Origin: Pseudobacteriovorax antillogorgiicola | GTDB lineage: Bacteria > Bdellovibrionota_B > Oligoflexia > Oligoflexales > Oligoflexaceae | Direction: 5' to 3' | Assembly (NCBI RefSeq): GCF_900177345.1 | Contig: NZ_FWZT01000005.1 | Location: forward strand, 248,001 to 312,000 | DNA: 64,000 nt | Part shown: piece after piece, positions 1-8,726 of the stretch | Numbering within the stretch: position 1 is the first letter of the stretch | Layout of the letters: each line of letters begins with the position of its first letter | Program-made: the position numbers and the translations under genes | The notes under the pieces: model-generated | Database searches by the model: none | Seen by the model: the letters and a program-made list of their open reading frames with translations, nothing else | What the model was told of the DNA's origin: nothing

Positions 1-591
1 CCACATAAATTTAAGTTCCATCCCATTAAACGGATGCGAGTTATGATGGAAAAGGGCCTCATCGACATCAATATCTACTCTCACAAGAAAAGCCGTGAGA
101 AGTTTCTATACTATGGTCAAGAACCTTTATTCGTGTCTTCTTACAACCCCATCGTTCTCAAAGGGTCTGGCATAAAAATAAATAAAATCAGTGACTTTGA
201 TAAGCACCGCCTCGGTCACCAAATTGGCTTACGATACTCGATTGAATACCATGACTACATAAAAAAACGCCAGAAGGATCGCTCTCTCGACGAGGCAAAC
301 TCAATCGAATCAAATTTAAGGAAACTACTCCAGAAAAGAATTGATGTGTTTGTCGCAACAAAATCATCTGCTCTCCTAGTTGCGAAGGAGATGGGAATGC
401 AAGATAAAATTGAGGCGCTCGACTACGCAGTTCAACTTTCAAAATACTACGTAGCCCTATCAAGGAAAACGTCTCGCGTGACTAACCCAAAAGAATTCCT
501 AAAAAAAGTTGACTCTTGTATCAAGAATAAGAAAAATAACAAAGAGTATTGCAAGATTACCAGCAAATACTCTCTACCATGCTCCATATAG
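1..591 (+). CDS. Family-3 extracellular solute-binding-like protein, 3' part (5' end outside the window)
   Basis: The reading frame is open from the first base, so this is the C-terminal 196 residues of a longer protein. The visible part has the character of the second lobe of bacterial family-3 solute-binding proteins: a run on losing or gaining features (GLIDINIYSHKKSREKF), then a hinge-like stretch, a charged helix, and a short strand DVFVATKSSALL where the ligand cleft would close. The first in-frame ATG at 34 is internal. No permease or ATPase gene follows; the next gene is MYG1-like, so this is probably a free-standing periplasmic sensor or scavenger, as seen with the similar protein at 5318-6121. 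The family call rests on general pattern only. Confidence 0.6.
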   Translation, partial: PHKFKFHPIKRMRVMMEKGLIDINIYSHKKSREKFLYYGQEPLFVSSYNPIVLKGSGIKINKISDFDKHRLGHQIGLRYSIEYHDYIKKRQKDRSLDEANSIESNLRKLLQKRIDVFVATKSSALLVAKEMGMQDKIEALDYAVQLSKYYVALSRKTSRVTNPKEFLKKVDSCIKNKKNNKEYCKITSKYSLPCSI

Positions 592-603
592 CCCAGGACC
601 TCT

Positions 604-1554
604 ATGAAATTTATAGGAACACATGATGGCCGCTTTCATTGCGATGAGGTTCTTGCCATTGCCCAACTTAAGATCTTACCTCAATTTCAAAGTCATGGCA
701 TTAAGCGAACTCGGAACCTCGAAATACTGGCTAGTTGTGATGTCCTTGTCGATGTTGGAGGAGCATACGATCACCACCGAAAGAGATATGACCATCACCA
801 ACGAGAGTTTAACACACGCTTTAGTGAAAACTATAGGATTCAGCTAAGTAGCGCGGGGCTAGTTTACCTCCATTATGGTCTAGATATTATCAAGCAACGC
901 TACAGCTTTCTCAACCCAACCGATCAAGAATGGATTCACAAAAGACTTTACGACCGCTTCATACTAGCAATCGATGGCCTTGATAATGGTATTGATGCAG
1001 TGGATGGTACTCCTCTATACCACGATCCTAGCGGCTTACCCACTCGGGTTCACATGCTCAACTGTCATAATCGAGAAAAAGGTATAGATCTACAAAATTA
1101 CCTCTTCTTACAAGGGGTCGAAACTGCGCAAAACGAATTTCTTACTCAACTAGCATTCGTTGCGGAGCAGCTGCTACCTAGCTACAAAGAACTTCAAAAT
1201 CATGTTGCAGAGCACCAGAAAGCTATCAATAACTGGCAAATCTTAGAAATACCCCACGGAGTAGCTTGGGAGGAACATATTGATACAGTCAACCCATCTC
1301 GCAACATTGCCTACGTTTTCTGGCAGGATGAAAAGAAAATGTGGTGCATCCAGACACCCAGAGCTCATCCCAACAGCTTTAAAAGCAGGATGCCATTCCC
1401 CGAGCCTTGGAGGGGTCTGACCAATGATGACCTAGCTAAGGTTTCTGGGGTGAATGATGCCAAATTTTGCCATCGATCAGGATTTTTTGGAGTCACTTCG
1501 AGCCGTGATGCGGCGTTGATTTTTATGGAAAAGTCTATCCTTGAACAAAAGTAG
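604..1554 (+). CDS. MYG1 family (UPF0160) DHH-like metal-dependent phosphohydrolase
   Basis: The 316-residue product begins with the family signature: GTHDGRFHCDE (His7, Asp8, His12, Asp14), then DVLVDVGG, then two DHH triplets at residues 56-58 and 63-65. These residues bind metal in the DHH phosphoesterase fold. Eukaryotic MYG1 is a nuclear and mitochondrial 3'-5' RNA exonuclease; bacterial members are mostly uncharacterised, so RNase activity here is inference. Length fits the family (about 300-340). AGGA lies 5 bases before the ATG. The C-terminal half carries the conserved HPNSFKSRMPFPEPWRGL segment. It sits 12 bases after the upstream solute-binding gene but is functionally unrelated to it. 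Confidence 0.9.
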   Translation: MKFIGTHDGRFHCDEVLAIAQLKILPQFQSHGIKRTRNLEILASCDVLVDVGGAYDHHRKRYDHHQREFNTRFSENYRIQLSSAGLVYLHYGLDIIKQRYSFLNPTDQEWIHKRLYDRFILAIDGLDNGIDAVDGTPLYHDPSGLPTRVHMLNCHNREKGIDLQNYLFLQGVETAQNEFLTQLAFVAEQLLPSYKELQNHVAEHQKAINNWQILEIPHGVAWEEHIDTVNPSRNIAYVFWQDEKKMWCIQTPRAHPNSFKSRMPFPEPWRGLTNDDLAKVSGVNDAKFCHRSGFFGVTSSRDAALIFMEKSILEQK

Positions 1555-1676
1555 TAAGGGGAGAAAAACCCATGAGACAAGGCTTGGTTAAAAAAAGTCA
1601 GGAGATTGAACAGATCGTAGCATGACGAGTATTTTTTGGCGTAACGAAGTATCATAAGTTTTTATCCCATTAATAA

Positions 1677-3824
1677 CTAGGATGATTTTCGCTCTTCGGC
1701 GCTTACCAATGGAACTTTTATAAGAAACCGGATTCCTGTGTGGCCCTCATTGACTACTTCATGGTTATAGCAATCAATGGATGCCCCTATACTCTCAAGC
1801 TGTTCCCGGATCTCAGACATTCCAATCCCTCGACCAGATATTTCAGTGAGATGACTTGCTGAAGAAAAGCCCTTTTCGAAAATAAGGTCGCGAATCTTTT
1901 CAGGCGTTGGAGGCCGACCACCTTGATCAGCTGCGAAAAGCTGATTGTCGATGCCCTGACCGTCATCCCAATATTGGATTTTAATCTGAGTCCGTCCAAC
2001 CCCTATAAATAGATTAATCTGACCTTCTAGGTTTTTTTGATACTGACGCCTAATCTCTGCAGACTCGATACCGTGAGCTAGAGAATTGGATGAAAGATGA
2101 AGACAACATGTTCGCAATACATCATAAATCCCAGGTGGCACATAGGTATCATCGTCTATTCTGAACTCGATTTGAGGAACAGGCTTACCGAGCTGTGCCG
2201 CTGTGGATTCAACCATTTGCCCCAAATCTTTTTCCAATGTTGAAAGAAAGCAAAAGTTTCTTTCTTGGGCTTCTAAGGCTCCTTCCAACCAAGTTCTTGA
2301 AATTGCCTTTCCGGACTCCAGTCTGGCGCGTATGACGTTCACTAGATTCCGACTTCCATCCGTATCATTTTCAATCTTTTCGAGGATCTCGTGATAGTAT
2401 GAATTAAGTTCTAAACAGCCTTCGAGCGTCATTAACTGATAACTTTGGCTATCATTCTTTATAGTTCCTTCCAAATTGTGGATCGAGTTCGCAAGAATTT
2501 TAAGACCTGATATCCTAAAATTACCCTTTGCTGTATGCAGATTTCCAAGATACTTTTCTAAGCTTTCGCCTCCTTGGATACTCCGCTTCATAGCATGAGC
2601 TAGGCCATCATATTGGTCGATATCACGACGCGCCTTGGCAACTCCAACGCCAATAAGTTCGGCCATTACTTGAAGACGTTTCTCAGTGGACTGCTGATAC
2701 TGCTCAAAATCTTTGTGAAGACTGATATCTCTTCCTGTTAGAATAATCTTTTCGATGACCTGGTTGCTCGCATCTAAGACATAACCCCAGTTCATTTGAA
2801 ACGGCACCCTAGTACCCTCGACATTGATCAATAGTTCCACGGGCAGAGCAGATGCGTTGATATCGAAGTTGATGGGGTCATTGTTAAGCGACGTTCTGAT
2901 CACTGAAATTAAGATACTCTGTTCCGATTCTGATAAATTTGAGGCAGAGATAAATCTTTCTAAGAGATTACCATGGCTGCCCAGGCTTGGCAGAAGCTCT
3001 GTAGCCTTCTTGGACGCATCGAGGATGTTGAGATCTCTCTCAATGATTAAAGTCACCTGATCGCTACTATCAAAGACAGCTCGCAGGTCATTTGCGCGGC
3101 GTTGAAGATCGATAGTTCGCTCGTTGACTTTCCGTTCCAATGACTTGTTCTGAAACTCAATAATTTTCATCTTATCAGCAATAGATATACGCATCTCTTC
3201 AAAACGCTTCGCAAACAATCCAATTTCATCGCTCCGAGTAAGCGAGCTTCCTACTGAATGGGTGAAATCACCCTTGGCGATCACGTCCACGTCATGTTCG
3301 AGAGCTATCAGTGGTCGCCGAATCACACGGTTCGCTAATTTAACGATGAAGAACCATATAATGGCAATCTTAAAAACGGTCATGTAAAGTAGAAGCCGCA
3401 AAGTAGCGAAAATTCTATCATAGATGCCACTCTTATCGATAGCTACACGGATGCTGCCAATGACCTGGCCGTCATTAATAATATTTCTTTCGAGAATTGA
3501 GCCATCAGTCCGATTTTCATATTCAGCAATATCCCCACGCATTGAATTGATGGTTCCTGTCACATCTCTTACATGAACCGCCCGAACAGCTTCTTGCTGT
3601 GCAAGGCTATCCATCAATTTCTCCAAACGCTCCAGATCGATATCCCAGATGATATCTGACAAATTTTGGACACTCAGCCCAATCACCTTGCTGACCTGCT
3701 GCTCAAGTAATTCGCTTTCACTTTGAAACGATGTATAGGCGAAAATTCCAGAAAAGAATAGGGTGATCAGCACCATAATCATGATCAGGGCAGTATTCAG
3801 TTTTGCGACAATACTGTTGCGCAC
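1677..3824 (-). CDS. Membrane sensor with HAMP, PAS, Hpt and CheA-type ATPase domains
   Basis: The 715-residue protein has a membrane segment at about residues 11-30, a periplasmic sensor region to about 140, a second membrane segment near 143-162, a HAMP linker (about 163-220), a coiled coil, and a PAS-like region (about 250-370, ending ILTGRDIS). Next comes a phosphotransfer helix bundle with NLHTAKGNFRISG, where His430 is the likely phosphorylated residue. The C-terminus is a CheA/HATPase_c domain: SSNSLAHGIE (N box), DDGQGID (G1) and SGRGIGMSEI (G2). There is no CheW domain and no receiver, so this is a CheA-like kinase working outside the array and needing a separate response regulator. 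A sigma-28-like site lies just upstream (3863-3889). Confidence 0.85.
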   Translation of the reverse strand: MRNSIVAKLNTALIMIMVLITLFFSGIFAYTSFQSESELLEQQVSKVIGLSVQNLSDIIWDIDLERLEKLMDSLAQQEAVRAVHVRDVTGTINSMRGDIAEYENRTDGSILERNIINDGQVIGSIRVAIDKSGIYDRIFATLRLLLYMTVFKIAIIWFFIVKLANRVIRRPLIALEHDVDVIAKGDFTHSVGSSLTRSDEIGLFAKRFEEMRISIADKMKIIEFQNKSLERKVNERTIDLQRRANDLRAVFDSSDQVTLIIERDLNILDASKKATELLPSLGSHGNLLERFISASNLSESEQSILISVIRTSLNNDPINFDINASALPVELLINVEGTRVPFQMNWGYVLDASNQVIEKIILTGRDISLHKDFEQYQQSTEKRLQVMAELIGVGVAKARRDIDQYDGLAHAMKRSIQGGESLEKYLGNLHTAKGNFRISGLKILANSIHNLEGTIKNDSQSYQLMTLEGCLELNSYYHEILEKIENDTDGSRNLVNVIRARLESGKAISRTWLEGALEAQERNFCFLSTLEKDLGQMVESTAAQLGKPVPQIEFRIDDDTYVPPGIYDVLRTCCLHLSSNSLAHGIESAEIRRQYQKNLEGQINLFIGVGRTQIKIQYWDDGQGIDNQLFAADQGGRPPTPEKIRDLIFEKGFSSASHLTEISGRGIGMSEIREQLESIGASIDCYNHEVVNEGHTGIRFLIKVPLVSAEERKSS

Positions 3825-3862
3825 CGGCTATCCTACAATTTACAAACAGGTGGTCCTTGAGT

Positions 3863-3889
3863 GGATCGGTCCAGCCGCCTAAAACTAAA
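3863..3889 (-). promoter_or_regulatory. Candidate sigma-28 promoter for the CheA-like sensor
   Basis: On the minus strand TTTAGTTT (consensus TAAAGTTT) is followed after exactly 11 bases by ACCGATCC (consensus GCCGATAA), 11 of 16 positions matching. It would start RNA about 30 bases before the sensor gene. Found by eye; strengthened mainly by five similar sites elsewhere in the window. Confidence 0.35.
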
Positions 3890-3942
3890 GGGATATCGTT
3901 GATTGGAATATCGAAATTGCAGCTGCGTGAAAGACAAAAAAC

Positions 3943-5160
3943 CTAGTGAGCTGCATGGGAAGATGGCTCAACCACTTGACTGTAAGAAGAATTCCAGTAT
4001 TTCTTGAAGATATGACTAACCTTATTAGCAATTTCCTTGGACTCGACAAAAATACCTATATTTCTACCAAAATAGAAGTACCCTCCACTAAAATTTGAGG
4101 TTCCCATCCATATCTTCTTATGGTCGACAACTAAATATTTAGCATGTACCAGGCGCGCGTATGTCATCGGTCCACTGGAGTGATCGGGAAAAGACACCGT
4201 CTTGATTTCCGCCCCCCTAGCCAAAAGGTTTGTAAAATATTCAGGTTTGTGCCTTGGGTCCAGAAGCAAACGCACCTGAACCCCTTTGGCTAATGCCTTC
4301 TCAAGCGCATGCTCGATTTCCAGAAACTTCCGTTCCTTGCCCCAGAATATCTGCTTGTATCGATATGTAGCAATATCGATAGTCGTTTCAGCACTAGCGA
4401 TATATTCAAGGAGGTAGGTTAGTTCCCACTGGGACGAATCAATACCCATTCCCCCAGGGGAGACCGCGAGAAATGCCTGACATGGGTTCAGTGACCAACT
4501 GCAATCCACTGACTGCGATAGGTTCTTGGGAAGATTTTGTACAATATTGTCCTTCTTATCGAAATTCTTCCAATCATCCTCAAAGACCGCCTGCAGTGAC
4601 TTTACCAAATGAGGTTCTTGAATCTTGAAGCCGAGTTCTTTGATATGATCCAGGGCTTTCCAATCCATATTCGCACTGCCGAGATAAGCTGTTCTTCGAT
4701 CAACGGTCATAAATTTGGCATGAAGGATTCCATCGCTACCTTTCCAACGGTCTGTAACCCGTACTTCAAAGCCAGGTATCGACTTCAGTAGATCCACTGA
4801 AGCAGCTATGGTCTCACTGCGCGGGATCATATGTTCGCCAAGTAGAATCCGAACGCGAACCCCTCTCTTGTGGGCTTTTTTTAGCTCAGCAAGGAACTTG
4901 TCCATACTCGGGCTGCGATTGGTGATTATATTTGCGTATTGCTGCATGATATCAATTTGAGCCTTGCTTTGCTTCACCATTTCAATCCAAACATCAGATG
5001 TTTTTGCTATATCGGGCTCGTCAAGGCCAGACTCAAACGGGTATGATTCCACCAAAACTAAGCTCCTCTCGCCCGATTGGGGCACATCGCTCGACTGGGG
5101 GGTCACACAGGAAAAAGCTGATGCCAACAAGATCAAAGAAGAAAAGATCGAACGCTTCAT
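3943..5160 (-). CDS. Phospholipase D family lipoprotein (two HKD motifs)
   Basis: The 405-residue product starts with a lipoprotein signal peptide (MKRSIFSSLILLASAFSC, acylated Cys18). It has both catalytic motifs of the phospholipase D superfamily: HAKFMTVD with His147, Lys149, Asp154 followed by GSANMD, and HAKYLVVD with His339, Lys341, Asp346 followed by GTSNFSGGYF. Two HKD motifs in one chain form one active site. Residue +2 after the Cys is Val, so outer-membrane sorting is expected. The family includes phospholipases, cardiolipin synthases and nucleases; an envelope-anchored enzyme acting on phospholipid is likely, but the substrate is not shown by sequence. Divergent from the solute-binding gene at 5318. 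Confidence 0.88.
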   Translation of the reverse strand: MKRSIFSSLILLASAFSCVTPQSSDVPQSGERSLVLVESYPFESGLDEPDIAKTSDVWIEMVKQSKAQIDIMQQYANIITNRSPSMDKFLAELKKAHKRGVRVRILLGEHMIPRSETIAASVDLLKSIPGFEVRVTDRWKGSDGILHAKFMTVDRRTAYLGSANMDWKALDHIKELGFKIQEPHLVKSLQAVFEDDWKNFDKKDNIVQNLPKNLSQSVDCSWSLNPCQAFLAVSPGGMGIDSSQWELTYLLEYIASAETTIDIATYRYKQIFWGKERKFLEIEHALEKALAKGVQVRLLLDPRHKPEYFTNLLARGAEIKTVSFPDHSSGPMTYARLVHAKYLVVDHKKIWMGTSNFSGGYFYFGRNIGIFVESKEIANKVSHIFKKYWNSSYSQVVEPSSHAAH

Positions 5161-5317
5161 ATTGATACCTCGCTCATTAGCCTCAGTGCCCTAGCCGTGT
5201 CGGATCTTTACCAAAAGCCATTAGGACTTCCAGGCATCTCCGTCTCTAGCCTTCGGGCTGCAGCTGAGATAAACTAGTGGAGATGCAAGATTTCTTACTG
5301 TTTCAAGGAGCTTGGCG

Positions 5318-6121
5318 TTGAGGCCCAAGATAGGTGACATTCTACTGAGGTGTTCTGCACTTATCGGATTGTGGCTCAGCTTCATCCCAGCCCACACACA
5401 GGGCAGTAAAGCTATCAAAATTTGCCTACGAGATGAAGCCGAGTTTCATATTCTAAACGAACCAGGCACTGAGGGGGGGCCTTTTCCTGGTGTCTATATT
5501 GATATTCTAAAAGAACTCAGTAATGAACTCGATTTCAAATATAAAATAATACGCTTTCCCTATGTACGGTGCATGAAGTACCTCCAAGCTGGTATTTCTG
5601 ATGCCTATATGGCTATTAGCTATAACAAAGATCGAGAGAAACTTTACGCATATCCCCCCAAGCAAGAACAGCTTCCTGATCCTAAATATGCGGTCGACTT
5701 ATCTGGCTTCTACTTTTATGGCAAGAAGGACATAAGTATCCCCTGGAACGGCAACTTAGACTCTATGAAAAACCTCACCATCGGAGCAATAAAAAACTTC
5801 TCAATTGTGAAATGGCTGAGGAAACGCGGTATTAAAGTCGATGAAAGCCGAGACTACGAAACTCTCTCTCGAAAACTAAAGCTAGGACGTATTCAGGCGA
5901 TTGCTGGCCATCTAGAGACGGGCAAGCGACTTGACACACCAGTAACGATCCATCAGCCCCCCATAGCACCTTTGAAGCCCTATTTTATGGTCTTCAGTAA
6001 TTCATTTATCGAGCGGCGCCCTCAACTTGCACAAAAAGTCTGGGAGGCTATCCACCAAATGCAAAAGAACAAGGGTATTGAAAACATAGTCAACCGCTAC
6101 AAAGATAAAAGTGGATTCTAG
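5318..6121 (+). CDS. Family-3 solute-binding-like periplasmic protein
   Basis: No ATG start is available. Two TTG codons lie at 5312 and 5318; AAGGAG at 5305-5310 is 1 base from the first and 7 from the second, so 5318 is chosen (267 residues). A hydrophobic signal segment (LLRCSALIGLWLSFIPAHTQG) is followed by ICLRDEAEFHIL, then GPFPGVYIDILKELS and the DAYMAISYNKDREK segment typical of the first lobe of family-3 solute-binding proteins. No transporter genes are adjacent. The next gene begins 6 bases downstream, so the two are probably co-transcribed. The N-terminal part of the window holds a similar protein. Confidence 0.75.
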   Translation: MRPKIGDILLRCSALIGLWLSFIPAHTQGSKAIKICLRDEAEFHILNEPGTEGGPFPGVYIDILKELSNELDFKYKIIRFPYVRCMKYLQAGISDAYMAISYNKDREKLYAYPPKQEQLPDPKYAVDLSGFYFYGKKDISIPWNGNLDSMKNLTIGAIKNFSIVKWLRKRGIKVDESRDYETLSRKLKLGRIQAIAGHLETGKRLDTPVTIHQPPIAPLKPYFMVFSNSFIERRPQLAQKVWEAIHQMQKNKGIENIVNRYKDKSGF

Positions 6122-6127
6122 CGACTT

Positions 6128-6802
6128 ATGATGAGGTCTATCTTGATCAAGGCTGTAATTTCAAGCCTTCTTATGCCCCTAGTGGATGCATTCAGCGCGG
6201 AAAAGCTCAACATTCATTTTTTGGTATCAGACCCAATACAGCTAGCTGTGAATCAGGCTAAAAGTCAGCTTCAAGTTAAAGGTTTTCAGACCATCAGCTC
6301 CAATCTAAGACCCCACATTACGATTTACATGACTCGCTTTCAGAAAAAGAAGCGAGCTGATATCACAGGCTATATTGAGTCAATTTGCAAGAACCAAAAA
6401 CCCATTCAAATCACAATTAGTCATTGGAAACTAACTAAAGACGGTTGGCTATTTCTGGAAACAAAGCCGAATGCTTCTGTCGACAGGATACATCTCGACA
6501 TGATCAATGCACTTCATGGATTTCGCAGCCCATATAGCAAGTCACCATCGCAGCAGCTCAAAGACAAGTTTCCAAATAGGATTAAAGGACTTATGAAATA
6601 CGGCAGCCTCTGGGTTCACCCGTATTATGAACCTCACTTTTCTATTCTCACTTCGAAAAACAGTGCCGGTGCTGACCGATACATTGCTGCCAACCCGTGG
6701 ACAAAAACTGTTACAGGTACACTTACGGGAATAGCTATTGCTGTGGCAAACGCCGAGGGGCAATTTGGCAAAGTTCAATGGCAATGCTCGTTTCGAGGCT
6801 AA
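6128..6802 (+). CDS. Exported 2H phosphoesterase-like protein
   Basis: The 224-residue product has a signal peptide (MRSILIKAVISSLLMPLVDAFSA) and then the two hallmarks of the 2H phosphoesterase superfamily: RPHITIYM (His63, Thr65) and EPHFSIL (His170, Ser172). In known members the two His-x-Thr/Ser pairs form a symmetric active site for 2',3'-cyclic or 2'-5' phosphodiesters. Most relatives (LigT/ThpR, CPDases) are cytoplasmic; export is unusual. The gap of 6 bases from the solute-binding gene suggests one operon. It ends 2 bases before the stop of the convergent gene. Family assignment is from the motif pair and their spacing, not from a search. Confidence 0.65.
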   Translation: MMRSILIKAVISSLLMPLVDAFSAEKLNIHFLVSDPIQLAVNQAKSQLQVKGFQTISSNLRPHITIYMTRFQKKKRADITGYIESICKNQKPIQITISHWKLTKDGWLFLETKPNASVDRIHLDMINALHGFRSPYSKSPSQQLKDKFPNRIKGLMKYGSLWVHPYYEPHFSILTSKNSAGADRYIAANPWTKTVTGTLTGIAIAVANAEGQFGKVQWQCSFRG

Positions 6803-6804
6803 AC

Positions 6805-8166
6805 CTATTGAGCCTTGACGAGCTGATACTTTTCATTCAAAAACTGATGAACCTGGCTCAGTTCGGTGGAACTCAGGGCTCTATTGTAGAAAATCACTTC
6901 AAGCAGAGATCCATCGAGTCGATCTCCATCATGAGAAGCACCAATAAAGAGTCGGACATCATCAGCGATGTTCAGGATACCACCCAGGTCATTATTTGAA
7001 GACGGTACTTGAACGATACCGTTACTAAACAGTTGTCGCGAGATTCCACTTGCAGTATCAGATCCATCATAACTGGCAACGAAGACCAAAGGCTCCTCGA
7101 CAGGAGTAGGATTATACACCAGTTCATTTCTTCTGAAAGTATAAATTGTCTGACCGTTTTCGACTCCCAATGAAGCGAACTCATTGCGGTCAGTTTTACC
7201 GAGACTGAAGAATCTTTGATCGTCGTTCACTTGATTGAAGCGAGCGACAATCACAACCGTATGCGATGATACAGGATCGATCAGCATATCTCTTTCAAAC
7301 CGATTGTCGTTGCCGTCAAAGGCGATTCCGATGCGGCTTTGAAATTGATTCATCGCAATTGTGGGTCGGCGATTGGTTTGCGGCTGAGTCAAATGAAAGC
7401 CGTTGCCTGATATGTCTTGCCAACATCCAATCCCTTGACCCTCGACATTGGCTGGAATCTGGCAGTTTTCATCCAGGAAGAGGGAATCGACCTTTGTGCT
7501 ATCGTAGTGAAATAGTATTCCATTGGTAATCAAAGGAGTCGCAACCGCTTGCTCCGGAACGATTCCCACAACGAGGGCATCTGATTTATTGATACTTACT
7601 TCTCCAGGCCGAAAGCCATTCTTAAGGGTATAGGACTCGATACCTGTACTACCTTCGTTAGCCACCAAACCTTCAGACTCTTCAAACTTGAGGTAAACGA
7701 GAGCAGATTTGCCATCTTCAATTGTAAAAGGAGCAGCAATGGGATACGAAAAAGTACCGCTATCATGATTCACCACAATGGAGTTTTCTCCTTGCTTCAC
7801 AATGCCGGCCGCCTCTTTTTTGAAATTCAACGTAATGGTGTGATATGATCCGTTACTAATTTGCTGATTCGCAATAATCCCGCTCAACCAGTTATTGTCC
7901 GATCGAATGGATGTTTCAAGACCGTCTTCAACGGGGAAGTTGTAGGAACGATTACCATCGCCTTCGACATCCACAGATTCAACATAAAGCAGCAGTTCGT
8001 CGCCAGCTTCCAAAGGTTGGCTAGCGAGTATAACAGACACTTCTGGCTTAGCCTTTGACTCCTTGCCGTCAAAGTCATTGGGGTTACCAATATGGATCGA
8101 GCATCCAACAAGACACCCAATGCTAAGAAAAAGTGAGCTTAACCGATTATTAAGCAGCTTTGTGAT
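6805..8166 (-). CDS. LamG/concanavalin-like lipoprotein with probable ATC start
   Basis: The frame is open from the TAA at 8179-8181 down to 6805 but has no ATG, GTG or TTG before GTG 8040, which would delete the export signal. The codons upstream of 8040 encode TKLLNNRLSSLFLSIGCLVG followed by Cys, an excellent lipoprotein signal with lipobox LVGC. A perfect AAGGAG (8173-8178) sits 6 bases from an ATC codon at 8166-8164, so ATC is proposed as the start (453 residues). The C-terminal half (about residues 230-450) has the W-x-D-x-SGNG pattern and beta-rich layout of LamG/concanavalin-like domains found in surface adhesins and glycan-binding proteins. Residue after Cys is Ser, favouring the outer membrane. 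Confidence 0.7.
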   Translation of the reverse strand: MTKLLNNRLSSLFLSIGCLVGCSIHIGNPNDFDGKESKAKPEVSVILASQPLEAGDELLLYVESVDVEGDGNRSYNFPVEDGLETSIRSDNNWLSGIIANQQISNGSYHTITLNFKKEAAGIVKQGENSIVVNHDSGTFSYPIAAPFTIEDGKSALVYLKFEESEGLVANEGSTGIESYTLKNGFRPGEVSINKSDALVVGIVPEQAVATPLITNGILFHYDSTKVDSLFLDENCQIPANVEGQGIGCWQDISGNGFHLTQPQTNRRPTIAMNQFQSRIGIAFDGNDNRFERDMLIDPVSSHTVVIVARFNQVNDDQRFFSLGKTDRNEFASLGVENGQTIYTFRRNELVYNPTPVEEPLVFVASYDGSDTASGISRQLFSNGIVQVPSSNNDLGGILNIADDVRLFIGASHDGDRLDGSLLEVIFYNRALSSTELSQVHQFLNEKYQLVKAQ

Positions 8167-8323
8167 GACAGACTCCTTTTACTCTTCGACATTTTCGCTA
8201 TCGGTAGGAAACTTGAGAAAAATGAGCAAAAAATTCAATCAGACGATATCATTATGGTAATTTACGGGAGATCGAAGTTGTTTAGAGCCATGAACATCTC
8301 TGCCTGCTAGGGGAAAAAGAACG

Positions 8324-8353
8324 AAAGCCAGAGGATAGAGATCCTCTGGCTTT
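8324..8353. terminator. Bidirectional hairpin, terminator-like
   Basis: Perfect 13-base arms AAAGCCAGAGGAT and ATCCTCTGGCTTT enclose the loop AGAG. The right arm ends in CTTTTG on the plus strand; on the minus strand a broken T tract (TTTCGTTCTTTTT) follows. No known gene ends nearby, which makes its role unclear. Confidence 0.5.
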
Positions 8354-8662
8354 TGAATGAACATCTGTAGGCTTACACTCGACTACAAAGTAGGATTACA
8401 CCAAAAAAAGTGATCGAGGTGAGTTGGGGTATTTTGTGATCACTTTTATGTAAGCTATTCGCAAGCTTGATGCCAAGAGTCAACTGCCCCTAAATCACTG
8501 AATTTACGAAGCGTCCTCGGGTTGACGCCACCTCCAAGTTTCGACACCGCACAAGTTCGTCACGTTTAAGTGATCCAATTCACTAGTGCACCTAGTATGA
8601 AACAGGTGACATCATCCTTTTTTTTTCTGATACTCCTAGTTTTCCTAAGTTATTTATAAAGC

Positions 8663-8692
8663 TTAGCTAGCTCGTTGCTATCGGGATATAAT
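8663..8692 (+). promoter_or_regulatory. Candidate sigma-70 type promoter for the beta-barrel gene
   Basis: A perfect TATAAT lies at 8687-8692, about 35 bases before the ATG at 8727. The matching -35 region (near 8664) is poor, with three of six consensus bases. Confidence 0.3.
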
Positions 8693-8726
8693 ACCCTTAG
8701 CAATCTTTTTCTTTTGCAGGATACTC

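Larger units (their letters stand above)
8182..8726. other. 545-base gap with hairpins and no gene
   Basis: No convincing coding frame is visible. The stretch holds a strong hairpin (8324-8353), a second inverted repeat (AAAAGTGATC at 8406-8415 with GATCACTTTT at 8438-8447, 22-base loop) and a TATAAT box near the right end. It separates the divergently transcribed LamG-like lipoprotein and the beta-barrel gene, so promoters for both must lie here. An unannotated small RNA ending at the hairpin is possible but not shown. Confidence 0.5.
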
